Assembly (NCBI GenBank): GCA_964589175.1
Contig: CAZPRY010000005.1
Span: forward strand, 88,633-152,632
DNA: 64,000 nucleotides
Reading direction: 5' to 3'
Origin: CAZPRY01 sp964589175
GTDB taxonomy: Bacteria; Fidelibacterota; UBA2242
Part shown: piece by piece, positions 52,594 to 61,487 of the stretch
How positions within the stretch are numbered: the stretch's first letter is position 1
Layout: each line of letters begins with the position of its first letter
Made by a program: the position numbers and the translations under genes
The notes under the pieces: model-generated
The model's input: only the letters and a program-made list of their open reading frames with translations
Told to the model about the DNA's origin: nothing
Database searches by the model: none

Positions 52594-53580
52594 ATGCTGT
52601 TAGTGACAAAATTTTACCGGGGATCGGTTATAGAGAGTTTTCATATCGGCTATGCTACGGCTGTCAATGAAAACGGAGAGGTTCTTTTTAGTGCCGGCGA
52701 TCCGGAATACCCGGTCTTCACGCTGGGATTGGCCAAACCGTTTCAGGTTGTGCCGTTGCTGGAAGATGGGGGTATCGATAAGTTCAAGTTAAGCGATGAA
52801 GAAATCGCGGTGATGTGCTCCGATCACAACGGCGAAGCCCACCACGTCGAGGCGGTTTCCGGCATATTGAAGAAACTGGGGCTGGGCATCGACGACCTGC
52901 ATTGCGGCGTTCATCCGCCGCTCGACAAAATGAGTTACGAGCAGATGATCCTCAAAGGCCGAAGAGCCACCGCTCTCTACAACAGCTGCTCGGGAACGCA
53001 TGCCGCCATGCTGGCGTTATCCAAAGCCATGGATGTATCGCCGGTGAATTACGAGATCGAGAACCATCCGGTGCAGCAGCGCATATTTGAAAAAATCAAA
53101 CATTATTCCGAGAAGGAAAAAGTGCCGATTGCCAAGGATAACTGCGGCACACCGACCTTCTTTCTGCCCCTGAGAAATATCGCCATCATGTACAATAAAC
53201 TGGTACACGGTGTCGATGAATATCTGCAGAAAATTGTTCATATCATCACTCTGCATCCTAAAACCGTGGCCGGAAAAGGGCGCTTCGACACCGAATTTAT
53301 CAGCGCCATGAGCGGCAAGGGAATCTCCAAGATCGGGTCCGACGGAGTTCGCGGCATCGGTGTGCGCACAGAAGACAACCAGTATATCGGTCTGGCGATT
53401 AAGGTTCTGAGCGATAACCGGCAGGCCCTGGACTCGATGTCCGTTGCCGTATTGAAACAGATGAGACTGCTTGATGAAGAGACGGCGAAAAAATTGGAAG
53501 AGTACCATGTTTGTCAGTTGACCAGTCACGGTGACCAGGAAATCGGCCGGGTGGAAACGGAGATCGTGGTCAACGATTAG
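52594..53580 (+). CDS. Asparaginase-II-family protein with altered active site
   Basis: A 328-residue member of the Rhizobium-type asparaginase family (PF06089). Clear family blocks are FYRGSVIESFHIGYATAV, AKPFQVVPLLEDGG, DHNGEAHHVEAV, NSCSGTHAAMLAL and DNCGTP. Against the family pattern RSSAKP, CASHNGE and CSGKH, it reads TLGLAKP (Gly45 for the first serine), CSDHNGE (Asp77 for the second) and CSGTH (Thr135 for the lysine), while Lys48, Cys132, Cys184 and Lys246 remain. Asparagine hydrolysis by the known two Ser-Lys pairs is therefore doubtful. AAAGGAGA precedes the ATG, 21 nt after the PdxJ-like gene. Confidence 0.85.
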   Translation: MLLVTKFYRGSVIESFHIGYATAVNENGEVLFSAGDPEYPVFTLGLAKPFQVVPLLEDGGIDKFKLSDEEIAVMCSDHNGEAHHVEAVSGILKKLGLGIDDLHCGVHPPLDKMSYEQMILKGRRATALYNSCSGTHAAMLALSKAMDVSPVNYEIENHPVQQRIFEKIKHYSEKEKVPIAKDNCGTPTFFLPLRNIAIMYNKLVHGVDEYLQKIVHIITLHPKTVAGKGRFDTEFISAMSGKGISKIGSDGVRGIGVRTEDNQYIGLAIKVLSDNRQALDSMSVAVLKQMRLLDEETAKKLEEYHVCQLTSHGDQEIGRVETEIVVND

Positions 53581-53636
53581 CAGCGCCGCAAACCCATTAT
53601 TTCTTCTTTACAGAAATGTCGAAACGCTGAGGAATC

Positions 53637-54248
53637 ATGACGCGGGATAGAGCCGTCTTTCTGGATTTGGGTAATGTAATTGTCAGTGTCAATATCGCAA
53701 TGGCGATTGCGAAGTTTGCCGAGCTGTTCGATATAGATGCCGGTCTGCTGGCCCAGGCGCGTAATTCTCAGCTGGAAAGAGATTTCGAAAGAGGATTTTA
53801 CAGCCCGGACGAATATCTTGAAATCGTCCGTGAAACCTATGGTCTGGATCGGCGGATCAGCTTGGACCGCCTGATCGAAATCTGGGGACATCCGTTTGAA
53901 TTGATGGAGGGGACTTTCGCCCTGCTGCCCGTCTTGAAGAAGCAGGCCGGCCTGTTTCTGCTCTCCAACACCAACGCGATTCATATCGAGGCCATTCAGC
54001 GTAAATATTCATTTTTGAAAATGTTCGACGGCCTGGTGCTTTCCTATGAAGTCGGAATCGCCAAACCCGATCCGGGCATCTATCAGGCGGCGCTGCGTAC
54101 GGCGGGTGTGACCGCGGAGGCGGCCGTGTTCGTCGACGATCTTCCGGAAAACGTCGCGGCTGCCCGGGAAGCCGGTATTCGCTCACACCAGTATGAAACC
54201 CATACCGGGATGATCGAATTTTTAAGACTCAACCAATTTGATGTCTGA
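53637..54248 (+). CDS. HAD-superfamily hydrolase
   Basis: A 203-residue YihX-like HAD protein: motif I FLDLGNVIV (with DLGN, the variant common in this branch), a helical cap, motif II LLSNTN, motif III lysine in VGIAKPDPGIY and motif IV FVDDLPENV. Substrate unknown; relatives dephosphorylate sugar phosphates. Its end overlaps the start of the helicase gene by eight bases. Confidence 0.88.
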   Translation: MTRDRAVFLDLGNVIVSVNIAMAIAKFAELFDIDAGLLAQARNSQLERDFERGFYSPDEYLEIVRETYGLDRRISLDRLIEIWGHPFELMEGTFALLPVLKKQAGLFLLSNTNAIHIEAIQRKYSFLKMFDGLVLSYEVGIAKPDPGIYQAALRTAGVTAEAAVFVDDLPENVAAAREAGIRSHQYETHTGMIEFLRLNQFDV

Positions 54249-56667
54249 TATGGACGAATTTCCCGCCGCGGAAACTCCAACTCTGCATTTGTCCCTGGAA
54301 ACGATCGTAGACCGTTTTCTGCACCATAAAATCTTCCGCGAGAACATCACCGCCTACAAATTCATTCCGGCCAAAGACGCGGATTACACGGCTTTTCCGG
54401 ATGATCTTGATGTAAGCATCGTCGCCGCTCTGCAAACGGCCGGTATTCATCAATTGTATACCCACCAGGCAGAGGCCTGGCGTAAAATCCGCTCCGGCGC
54501 GAATGTGGTCATCGAAACCCCAACGGCCTCGGGCAAGACGCTCTGCTACAATCTGCCGGTCTTGCAGGCTATTCTGGAAAATCCCGAAAGCCGCGCCCTG
54601 TACATCTTCCCGACCAAGGCGCTCTCGATGGACCAGGCTGTGGAATTCAACCGCCTGGTAGCGGCCCTCGATTCAAAAATTGTCATCAATACCTTCGACG
54701 GGGACACGCCGCCCAACATCCGCCAACAGATCCGCAAGCAGGCCAACGTCATCATCAGTAATCCCGATATGCTGCACCAGGGCATCCTGCCGCATCATAC
54801 TAAATGGGTCAAACTTTTCCAGAACCTGCGCTATGTCGTGATCGACGAACTGCACGCCTATCGCGGCATCTTCGGCAGCCACTTCGCTAATGTCATTCGC
54901 CGGCTGAAACGCATCTGCCGTTTTTACGGCAGTCAGCCGCAGTTCATCTGCTCTTCGGCCACCATCGCAAACCCGCGCGAGCATGCCTTCAACCTGATGG
55001 AAGAGGATGTGGAACTGATCGATCAGAGCGGCGCGCCGACCAACGCCCGCCATTTTATGTTCTTCAATCCGCCGATTATCGACAAGGAACTCGGTATTCG
55101 CGCCAGCTACCTGAAGCAAACCCGCAACCTGGCGCGCATCCTCCTGGAGAACGAAATCGATACGATCATTTTCGGCCTGAGCCGCCTGAACGTCGAGATT
55201 CTGACGAAATACCTGAAGGACGATTTCGAGCGCGGAAGGGGCGAGGCGCTGCGGCAGGAGATTATCGTCGGCTATCGCGGCGGTTATTTGGCCAGGCGGC
55301 GCAAGGAGATCGAAGCCGGCCTGAAGGAGAGTAAAATCAAGTGCGTCGTGGCCACAAACGCGCTCGAACTGGGCATCGACATCGGTGGCCTGGATGCCTC
55401 GCTTATCGCCGGCTATCCCGGGACGATCTCATCGACCTGGCAGCAGGCCGGTCGGGCCGGACGCCGGGGGCGGCTGTCGCTCTCGATTCTCGTCGGACGC
55501 AGCAATCCTGTCGATCAGTTCATCCTGGCGCACCCGGAATTCTTCTTCGGGAAATCACCGGAGACGGCGCGCATCAATCCCAACAACCTGATCCTGCTGC
55601 TCGAACATCTGAAATGCGCGGCCTTCGAGTTGCCCTTTCGCAAGGGCGAACAATTCGGAACAATCAGCGCCGACGATCTGCAGGCTCTGCTGGAATACCT
55701 GCACCAATCGGAGATCATCCAGCCGGTGAACGATCGCTGGCACTGGACCTCGCAGACCTACCCGGCGGCGGACATCAGTTTGCGCAACATCTCGGCCGAG
55801 AATTTTGTGGTGGTGGATCGCAGCGGCGGCGAGAGGATCATAGGCAATGTGGACTACAACATGGCAAGCTCAACGGTTTATCCCGGCGCCGTGTACCTGC
55901 TGGACGGCAACCAATATGTTGTCGAAGAGCTGGACTGGGATGGCCGCCGGGCCTTCGTGAAGCCTTCGCCGGGCGAGTATTTTACGACTCCGATTGACTA
56001 TACCCACGTCAAAATTCTGGACATTTTCGATGAGCGCAAGGTCGGGCCGATCCGCATCGAGCATGGCGAAATCCAGGCCATTTCCAAGGCGGTCGGTTTC
56101 AAAAAAATCAAGTTTTACAGTTCCGAGAATGTCGGTTACGGCCAGATCAACCTGCCCGAACAGGAGATCGTCACGTCGGCCTACTGGTTCACGATTCCCC
56201 AGAGCCAGCTCGACGAACTGCCGTTTTCGCGGTCGGAAAATATCGACGGCATCCTGGGACTGTCCTACGCCATGCACCACATGGCGGCCTTCCTGCTGAT
56301 GAGCGAAGTCGGCGACCTGCACCGCGCTATAGGCGATAAATCAGCCGAATGGTACGTACGCAGCCTTCAAAACGATCGTGGCGTCTACCCGCAGAAAAAG
56401 TGGGACGAGGAAAAACCGATCGATCTCAGCGCGATGGATGAATTCCAGCCCACGATCTTTGTCTACGATAACTATCCGGGCGGCATCGGCCTGAGCGAGG
56501 AACTCTACCTGCATCACGAAGAACTGCTCGACAAGACGCTGCGCCTGATCCGGGATTGCTCATGCAAAGAGGGTTGCCCGGCCTGCGTGGGACCGCCGGC
56601 CGAGGTGGGGCAGAAAGCCAGGTTTGTTGCGATCGAGATACTCAACCTGCTGCAGCGCAGGATATAA
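54241..56667 (+). CDS. DEAD/DEAH helicase with DUF1998 domain (YprA/MrfA-like)
   Basis: An 808-residue superfamily-2 helicase. Motif I is TPTASGKTLCY, motif II VIDELHAYRG, motif III SSATIANP, motif VI QQAGRAGRRGR. The C-terminal DUF1998/MZB domain ends with the four-cysteine cluster CSCKEGCPAC, which binds metal. B. subtilis MrfA of this family works in mitomycin C damage repair with the exonuclease MrfB; no MrfB is adjacent here. The ATG at 54241 is taken over a TTG codon just before it. Confidence 0.92.
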   Translation: MSDMDEFPAAETPTLHLSLETIVDRFLHHKIFRENITAYKFIPAKDADYTAFPDDLDVSIVAALQTAGIHQLYTHQAEAWRKIRSGANVVIETPTASGKTLCYNLPVLQAILENPESRALYIFPTKALSMDQAVEFNRLVAALDSKIVINTFDGDTPPNIRQQIRKQANVIISNPDMLHQGILPHHTKWVKLFQNLRYVVIDELHAYRGIFGSHFANVIRRLKRICRFYGSQPQFICSSATIANPREHAFNLMEEDVELIDQSGAPTNARHFMFFNPPIIDKELGIRASYLKQTRNLARILLENEIDTIIFGLSRLNVEILTKYLKDDFERGRGEALRQEIIVGYRGGYLARRRKEIEAGLKESKIKCVVATNALELGIDIGGLDASLIAGYPGTISSTWQQAGRAGRRGRLSLSILVGRSNPVDQFILAHPEFFFGKSPETARINPNNLILLLEHLKCAAFELPFRKGEQFGTISADDLQALLEYLHQSEIIQPVNDRWHWTSQTYPAADISLRNISAENFVVVDRSGGERIIGNVDYNMASSTVYPGAVYLLDGNQYVVEELDWDGRRAFVKPSPGEYFTTPIDYTHVKILDIFDERKVGPIRIEHGEIQAISKAVGFKKIKFYSSENVGYGQINLPEQEIVTSAYWFTIPQSQLDELPFSRSENIDGILGLSYAMHHMAAFLLMSEVGDLHRAIGDKSAEWYVRSLQNDRGVYPQKKWDEEKPIDLSAMDEFQPTIFVYDNYPGGIGLSEELYLHHEELLDKTLRLIRDCSCKEGCPACVGPPAEVGQKARFVAIEILNLLQRRI

Positions 56668-56739
56668 ATTCGGGGTACCGTTGGTGAAACGCGATTGCAA
56701 TTATAAAAGATTTCCGTCCCTAGAATTTTCCGGCATAAT

Positions 56740-56806
56740 TCCCAATTAATCGTAAATTATCTGCTTACAAATTCATCTGTCCGAACAAATAAATCGGGAA
56801 TTGGGA
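56740..56806 (+). promoter_or_regulatory. Inverted repeat covering the EEP start codon
   Basis: TCCCAATT (56740-56747) is complementary to AATTGGGA (56799-56806), the latter containing the only purine-rich stretch before the ATG and its first base. Pairing across the 51-nt AT-rich loop would hide the ribosome-binding region. It could also be coincidence. Confidence 0.3.
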
Positions 56807-57900
56807 TGATGAAGCAGAACCAAAGAAAAATCATTTGCGTTTTCGCCATGGTACTTTGGCTTATCTGTGGTTTACACGCAGGAGAATTGCGTTTTCTGAC
56901 GATCAACATCTGGTCCGGTCTCGATTACCAGGGCACCCTGAAGATGGGTGAGTACGAAACCAAAGAGCGCCGCGAGCAGCGTTATCAGATCCTGCTTCAG
57001 GGAATTCACGAGCTCGATCCGGACGTCATCGCCGTCAACGAAGCCAATAAACTTCCGCACTACGCCCGGCGGCTGGCCCGTGATCTGAACTTCGATCAGA
57101 TTCATACGATCGGAAATGCGGGAATTAAAGTCCTGCGAGTCGGAATGCCGTCGAACCTGATCGAAGGGGATGTCCTCCTGGCGCGCAAGGCGCTGAATTT
57201 GGAACGGCTCGGAATGCAGAAATTATCCGGCGATAAACTGGGCATTCACAGCGACATTCTGGCCTTCCATTTTAACGAAACGAATTATGTGATTGTGGGC
57301 TCCGTCCGCCTCGGCGAAAAGACCCTTTATGTTGCCAACACGCATTTGTACGCGAGCGTGCTACTGAACGAGAAAATCGTCGAGGCGATCCAGCAGGCCA
57401 TTACCGAAGGCAAAGTAAGCAAAGCGGCGGCTGATGAAATTCTGCACGGCTACCGCGATCAGGAGCAGCGGCGCCTCGGGGAGACGGAGAATCTGCTGGC
57501 CTTCATCGATGAAGTCGTACCCGCGGATGCCTCGCTGGTCCTGATGGGTGATTTCAATGACGTCATGGGATCGCAGACCTACCGGATGATCGTACAGCAG
57601 GGGAAATTCGTCGATTCCTTCCGGGCGGTGCGGCCGGAGGAACGGGGATATACCTGGAGTCCGCAAATCAACAGCAATATCGATCCGCTGCAACTGGCCC
57701 GCTTGCGGACCTCGCCGGATTTCGCGGAGCAGCTCAAAGTCCTCAATGACGGAACGGCGCGGCGTATCGATTTTATTTTTATACGTAACCTGGATCCGCA
57801 GAAAATTCTCGGATCGGATGTCGTTCTGAATCAGGCTTCAAACGGCATTTTTACGTCGGATCATTTTGGCGTGATGACTAGTATCCGGCTGGATGATTAA
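56806..57900 (+). CDS. Secreted endonuclease/exonuclease/phosphatase-family protein
   Basis: A 364-residue EEP-fold hydrolase with a signal peptide (KIICVFAMVLWLICGLHA). The order of motifs is typical: LTINIW, VNEANK with the metal-binding glutamate, VANTHLYAS, MGDFND, RRIDFIF and SDHFG. Family members cleave phosphodiesters or phosphomonoesters of nucleic acids, sphingomyelin or inositol phosphates; the periplasmic location and lack of other domains leave the substrate open. Either of two adjacent ATGs could start it. Confidence 0.88.
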   Translation: MMKQNQRKIICVFAMVLWLICGLHAGELRFLTINIWSGLDYQGTLKMGEYETKERREQRYQILLQGIHELDPDVIAVNEANKLPHYARRLARDLNFDQIHTIGNAGIKVLRVGMPSNLIEGDVLLARKALNLERLGMQKLSGDKLGIHSDILAFHFNETNYVIVGSVRLGEKTLYVANTHLYASVLLNEKIVEAIQQAITEGKVSKAAADEILHGYRDQEQRRLGETENLLAFIDEVVPADASLVLMGDFNDVMGSQTYRMIVQQGKFVDSFRAVRPEERGYTWSPQINSNIDPLQLARLRTSPDFAEQLKVLNDGTARRIDFIFIRNLDPQKILGSDVVLNQASNGIFTSDHFGVMTSIRLDD

Positions 57901-57951
57901 GTCTGACAGAGTAGCTGCCGACAGGTTCGGAAACGAAAAAGAAGGGGAAAT

Positions 57952-59367
57952 ATGGACACCTACGGATGGATTTCGATTTTACCGCCGCTGCTGGCAATCA
58001 TTCTGGCAATTAAAACCAAGCAGGTCTACCCATCGCTTTTCCTGGGCATCTGGCTGGGCTGGACGGCGATCAACGACTGGAATCCGCTGATCGGACTGCG
58101 CGAGACGCTGGAAGCGGTGGTCGATACTTTCAAGGATTCCGGCAATACCAAAGTGATCATCTTCAGTATGATGGTTGGGGCGCTGATTATCCTGATGCAG
58201 CATTCCGGGGGAGTTACGGGCTTCATCCGCTGGATCAGCGAAAAAGGACTGGTGAAGAACCGGCGTAGCGCCGGACTCTTGCTATGGGTGATCGGAATTC
58301 TGATTTTTATCGAAAGCAACATGATCAACCTGGTGATCGGTTCTATCGGGCGGCCCCTATTTGATAAGTTCAAAGTGCCGCGCGAAAAGCTGGCCTACCT
58401 TGCGCATTCCACCTCCGCGCCGGTCTGCGTGATGATCCCCTTCAACGGTTGGGGCGCGGTTCTGACCGGACTGCTGGTTGCGCAGCAGATCGAAAATCCC
58501 TTTTTTACGGTTTTAAAAGCCGTTCCGCTGAATTTCTATGCCATTTTTACAATACTGCTGGTCCTGTTCATCCTGGTCACGAACAAGGATTACGGACCCA
58601 TGGCCAAAGCCGAAAAGCGCGCCCGCGAGACCGGCAAGGTCATCCGCGACGGCGCCCGGCTGCTGGTTTCCGAAGAGACGATCGCTATGCCCGTCAAGGA
58701 GGGCGTTACGCCGCGTCCGATCAACATGATCCTGCCGCTGGCGGCGATGGTTTTCACGGTTCCGATGGGGCTGATTATCACAGGGCACGGCGACATCACC
58801 CAGGGCTCCGGTTCGACTTCCGTGTTCTGGGCGGTCCTGATGGGGATTTTCGTGGCCGGCGTGCTCTATAAAGTCCAGCGGATCTTTAGTCTGAAAGAGG
58901 TCCTGGATCTGGTGATGAAGGGCATGGGCGGCCTGATACCGATGGGTTTACTGATGGTTTTTGCCTTCACGCTCGGCGCCACCTGCAAGACCATGGGGAC
59001 AGGGCCCTATGTGGCCGGCCTGGCTTCCGCAACCCTGCATCCGGCGCTGGTGATTCCGCTGATATTCCTGATTGCCTGTTTTATTTCCTTCGCCACGGGA
59101 ACATCCTGGGGAACTTTCGCGATTATGATGCCGATCGCGGTGCCGCTGGCACTCAGCATGGACCTCAATCTGGCACTCATGGTCAGTGCGGTTATGGGCG
59201 GCGGCGTATTCGGCGATCACTGCTCGCCGGTCTCGGATACAACGATCGTGGCCTCGATGGCTTCCGCCTGCGATCACATCGACCATGTCAATACGCAGTT
59301 GCCCTACGCTTTGACTTCGGCCGGGATCGCCCTGGTGCTCTATCTGGTGATTGGTTTAATCCACTAG
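57952..59367 (+). CDS. NhaC-family Na+/H+ antiporter-like transporter
   Basis: A 471-residue integral membrane protein with about 11-12 helices. SILPPLLAIILAIKTKQVYPSL at the start, FIESNMINLVIGSIGRP, STSAPVCVMIPFNGWGA and the late ATGTSWGTFAIMMPIAVPL with GGVFGDHCSPVSDTT are landmarks of the NhaC/ArcD-like ion transporter superfamily. It probably exchanges sodium or a carboxylate for protons; substrate cannot be fixed from sequence. AAGGGGAAAT precedes the ATG, 51 nt after the EEP gene. Confidence 0.9.
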   Translation: MDTYGWISILPPLLAIILAIKTKQVYPSLFLGIWLGWTAINDWNPLIGLRETLEAVVDTFKDSGNTKVIIFSMMVGALIILMQHSGGVTGFIRWISEKGLVKNRRSAGLLLWVIGILIFIESNMINLVIGSIGRPLFDKFKVPREKLAYLAHSTSAPVCVMIPFNGWGAVLTGLLVAQQIENPFFTVLKAVPLNFYAIFTILLVLFILVTNKDYGPMAKAEKRARETGKVIRDGARLLVSEETIAMPVKEGVTPRPINMILPLAAMVFTVPMGLIITGHGDITQGSGSTSVFWAVLMGIFVAGVLYKVQRIFSLKEVLDLVMKGMGGLIPMGLLMVFAFTLGATCKTMGTGPYVAGLASATLHPALVIPLIFLIACFISFATGTSWGTFAIMMPIAVPLALSMDLNLALMVSAVMGGGVFGDHCSPVSDTTIVASMASACDHIDHVNTQLPYALTSAGIALVLYLVIGLIH

Positions 59368-59467
59368 ATTTTTTTTACTTCGGCGGGTATTCGCGATGGA
59401 ATGCGGTTTCGGCGTGAGGATGGCGTTTTTACGCGGAAATATTAATGTATAAGAATCGGTATATCGC

Positions 59468-59496
59468 TTGTTATCCGATTACTTTGGGATTAAATT
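59468..59496 (+). promoter_or_regulatory. Candidate promoter of the HAD gene at 59545
   Basis: TTGTTA (59468-59473), a 17-nt spacer and TAAATT (59491-59496), 48 nt before the GTG start. Confidence 0.5.
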
Positions 59497-59544
59497 CTGG
59501 GTCGTTTTTGGGGCTAGCTCCATAAAATCGAACCAGGAAAGCGC

Positions 59545-60198
59545 GTGAATAAAAAAATAAAAGCAATTGTCTTTGACTTCGACGGGGTGGTGGTCGATTC
59601 CGAACCGCTCTATGAAAGAGCCGAAAATCGTCTGCTTTCGGATTATGGGGTACAGATGCATCCGGAAGATTGGCGGAAGATCAAAGGGCTCTCCGAGCAC
59701 GCGTTTTTCAACTTCATTTTAGAACGCTACGGGATTCCGGCCGAAATAGAAGAATTGAAAATACTCGGACGTCAATATCTACGGGAGGTTTTCGCCAGGG
59801 AACTGGGCTATATGGCGGGTTTCGTAGAGTTTTTCGGAGAGATAGACGGCCACTACAAGATTGGCCTGGTGACCTCCAGCTCCGGCCAGCTTCTGCAATG
59901 GATATTCACCAACACTCCCATCCGGAATCATTTTCCGAATATAGTGACCGAAGAGGATACGACGCATGGCAAGCCACACCCGGAACCCTATCTGCTGATG
60001 GCCCGGCGTCTCGAAATCGATCCGGCAGAGATGCTCGTGATCGAAGATTCCATCAACGGAATTCGTTCCGCGCTGGCTGCCGGCGCGAGAACGATCGGAT
60101 TCACCTCGACCCTGACTAAAGAAGATTTGATCGAAGCGGAGTATCATGCCGGCAGCTATGAAGAGATTCGGAACGTGTTGAAACTTGATACATTTTGA
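59545..60198 (+). CDS. HAD hydrolase, beta-phosphoglucomutase-like
   Basis: A 217-residue HAD protein with motif I VFDFDGVVVDSEPLY, an alpha-helical cap (residues 16-80), motif II VTSSSG, motif III lysine in GKPHPEPY and motif IV VIEDSINGI followed by AGA. The DSEP and EDS forms place it with beta-phosphoglucomutases and sugar-phosphate phosphatases. The start is GTG with CAGGAAA upstream. Monocistronic, with a promoter-like pair ahead. Confidence 0.88.
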   Translation: MNKKIKAIVFDFDGVVVDSEPLYERAENRLLSDYGVQMHPEDWRKIKGLSEHAFFNFILERYGIPAEIEELKILGRQYLREVFARELGYMAGFVEFFGEIDGHYKIGLVTSSSGQLLQWIFTNTPIRNHFPNIVTEEDTTHGKPHPEPYLLMARRLEIDPAEMLVIEDSINGIRSALAAGARTIGFTSTLTKEDLIEAEYHAGSYEEIRNVLKLDTF

Positions 60199-60430
60199 GG
60201 CGTGTGCCAGAAAATTCTTGCATTTAAAACGGATATAGAGGATATTACCGACCGTTTGTGACTGTTATCGATTATTCAGATATTTTTACGATGCGTGCGA
60301 TTAAAAACGCCGACTTGACTGCTGAACGAAAGCTCGCTAGCCATCTGGCTACATCCCACTTTCTTAATCAAAAATCACACTTTTAAGAAACCAAAATTTA
60401 TATTTGGGATCAAACGTATTGCCAAGGAGA

Positions 60431-60451
60431 ATGGAAAGTAAGTATGCCTAA
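60431..60451 (+). promoter_or_regulatory. Six-codon upstream ORF overlapping the next gene's start
   Basis: AAGGAG (60424-60429) stands directly before an ATG (60431) that opens MESKYA and stops at 60451, across the ATG (60444) of the next gene in another frame. The consensus ribosome-binding site fits neither start perfectly, being too close to the first and far from the second. A coupling or regulatory leader peptide is possible. The rest of the 245-bp gap holds a small TAGCC/GGCTA hairpin (60338-60351) and no convincing promoter. Confidence 0.35.
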
Positions 60452-61394
60452 ATCAAAAAAGTGGACAAAAATGTTAAAGATTGATCCCTTGCCTATTTTA
60501 ATGGATAAAGCACCGCTGCATATACGTTATAAAACCGCCGAGCGGTTTTTGCCGGACGAGAAGGAATTGCTGGAAGAACTGGCCAATGAGCTCTACAGCT
60601 ACAAGCCGCGTGAGAAACTGTTCAAGGCCCAGCAACCCGACGGCACCTGGAAGCTGGTCAATAATTATACGGTTGAAGAACACAAAAAAGGGATGAAATT
60701 TCTGCGCCAGATGATGTCCCTGAGCCAGTTGTACGATTATGCCTGCACCAAGGAACACATCGTGATTCAGAAGGGACTAATCGCGTTGTTGAAGATGCAA
60801 AAACCGGATGGAAAGTTTCCTTTACTGCACCATCACCATGCCTATGCACTCTGGCTGTTGGTACAATTCGGTCTCGTCGGCAACCCGTTTGTGGAGAAGG
60901 GATTCCGCTGGATTGCCAAGCGCCAGCGTGAAGACGGGGGCTGGCTGTCGCCTTCCATGCTTCCCTCCAGCATTTCCGCAAAAACTGCGAAAAGTGGCAT
61001 CTGGACGACCCTGCTTGCCTTTGAAGCTTTCAGCGGCCATTCCCGTTTGAAAAATTCCCCGACTTGCGAAAAGGCGAGTGAATTCGTACTCGAGAATTAT
61101 CTCCAACCCAACCAGACATCCCTTTTTCCAGAACCCGACGCCTGGAGTTACATTTATACCGACTACACGCCCAACGGATTGTTCCGGGGCGGCACACTAC
61201 GCTTTCTGGAAGCCCTGGCTCCCCTGCCGGAGAAGCATAATCATCCGAATTTCAAAAAAGCAGTTAACTGGATTCTGGAGCAGCAGTTGCATTCGGGATT
61301 GTACCCGGCGGTTGTCGGCCGATCGGAGGAGGGGGATTTTGGCGTGACCTTACGGGTGCTTACGGTTCTAAAGGCGATTGAAAAGGCTGAGTAA
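60444..61394 (+). CDS. Prenyltransferase/squalene-cyclase-like alpha/alpha-toroid protein
   Basis: A 316-residue, signal-less protein with repeated helical hairpins and QW-like motifs: QQPDGTW (63-69), QKPDGKF (about 118) and QREDGGW (about 160). These mark the terpenoid cyclase/protein prenyltransferase toroid. It has only one toroid domain and no DxDD of squalene-hopene cyclase, so cyclase activity is unlikely. A conserved HHHHAYALWLL segment and Trp-Tyr-rich SYIYTDYTPNG may line a pocket. Similar stand-alone toroids occur in many bacteria without known function. Confidence 0.75.
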   Translation: MPKSKKWTKMLKIDPLPILMDKAPLHIRYKTAERFLPDEKELLEELANELYSYKPREKLFKAQQPDGTWKLVNNYTVEEHKKGMKFLRQMMSLSQLYDYACTKEHIVIQKGLIALLKMQKPDGKFPLLHHHHAYALWLLVQFGLVGNPFVEKGFRWIAKRQREDGGWLSPSMLPSSISAKTAKSGIWTTLLAFEAFSGHSRLKNSPTCEKASEFVLENYLQPNQTSLFPEPDAWSYIYTDYTPNGLFRGGTLRFLEALAPLPEKHNHPNFKKAVNWILEQQLHSGLYPAVVGRSEEGDFGVTLRVLTVLKAIEKAE

Positions 61395-61427
61395 TTCACC
61401 GAAATAGACTGAATCGTACTATTCATT

Positions 61428-61448
61428 ATTACTAAAAAAATCAGTAAT
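61428..61448 (+). promoter_or_regulatory. Inverted repeat in the lon upstream region
   Basis: ATTACT (61428-61433) and AGTAAT (61443-61448) flank nine bases, 40 nt before the lon ATG, next to weak -10-like TAATAT/TATAGT. It may be an operator of this stress gene. It does not match CIRCE. Confidence 0.3.
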
Positions 61449-61487
61449 ATAGTGATAACATGTGACCACAAGTTTTAGGAGTTAAGA

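Noticed and set aside
55341..55997. 218-codon frame inside the helicase gene
   Set aside because: Same-strand shadow in another frame, Arg/Gly-rich, no start signal.
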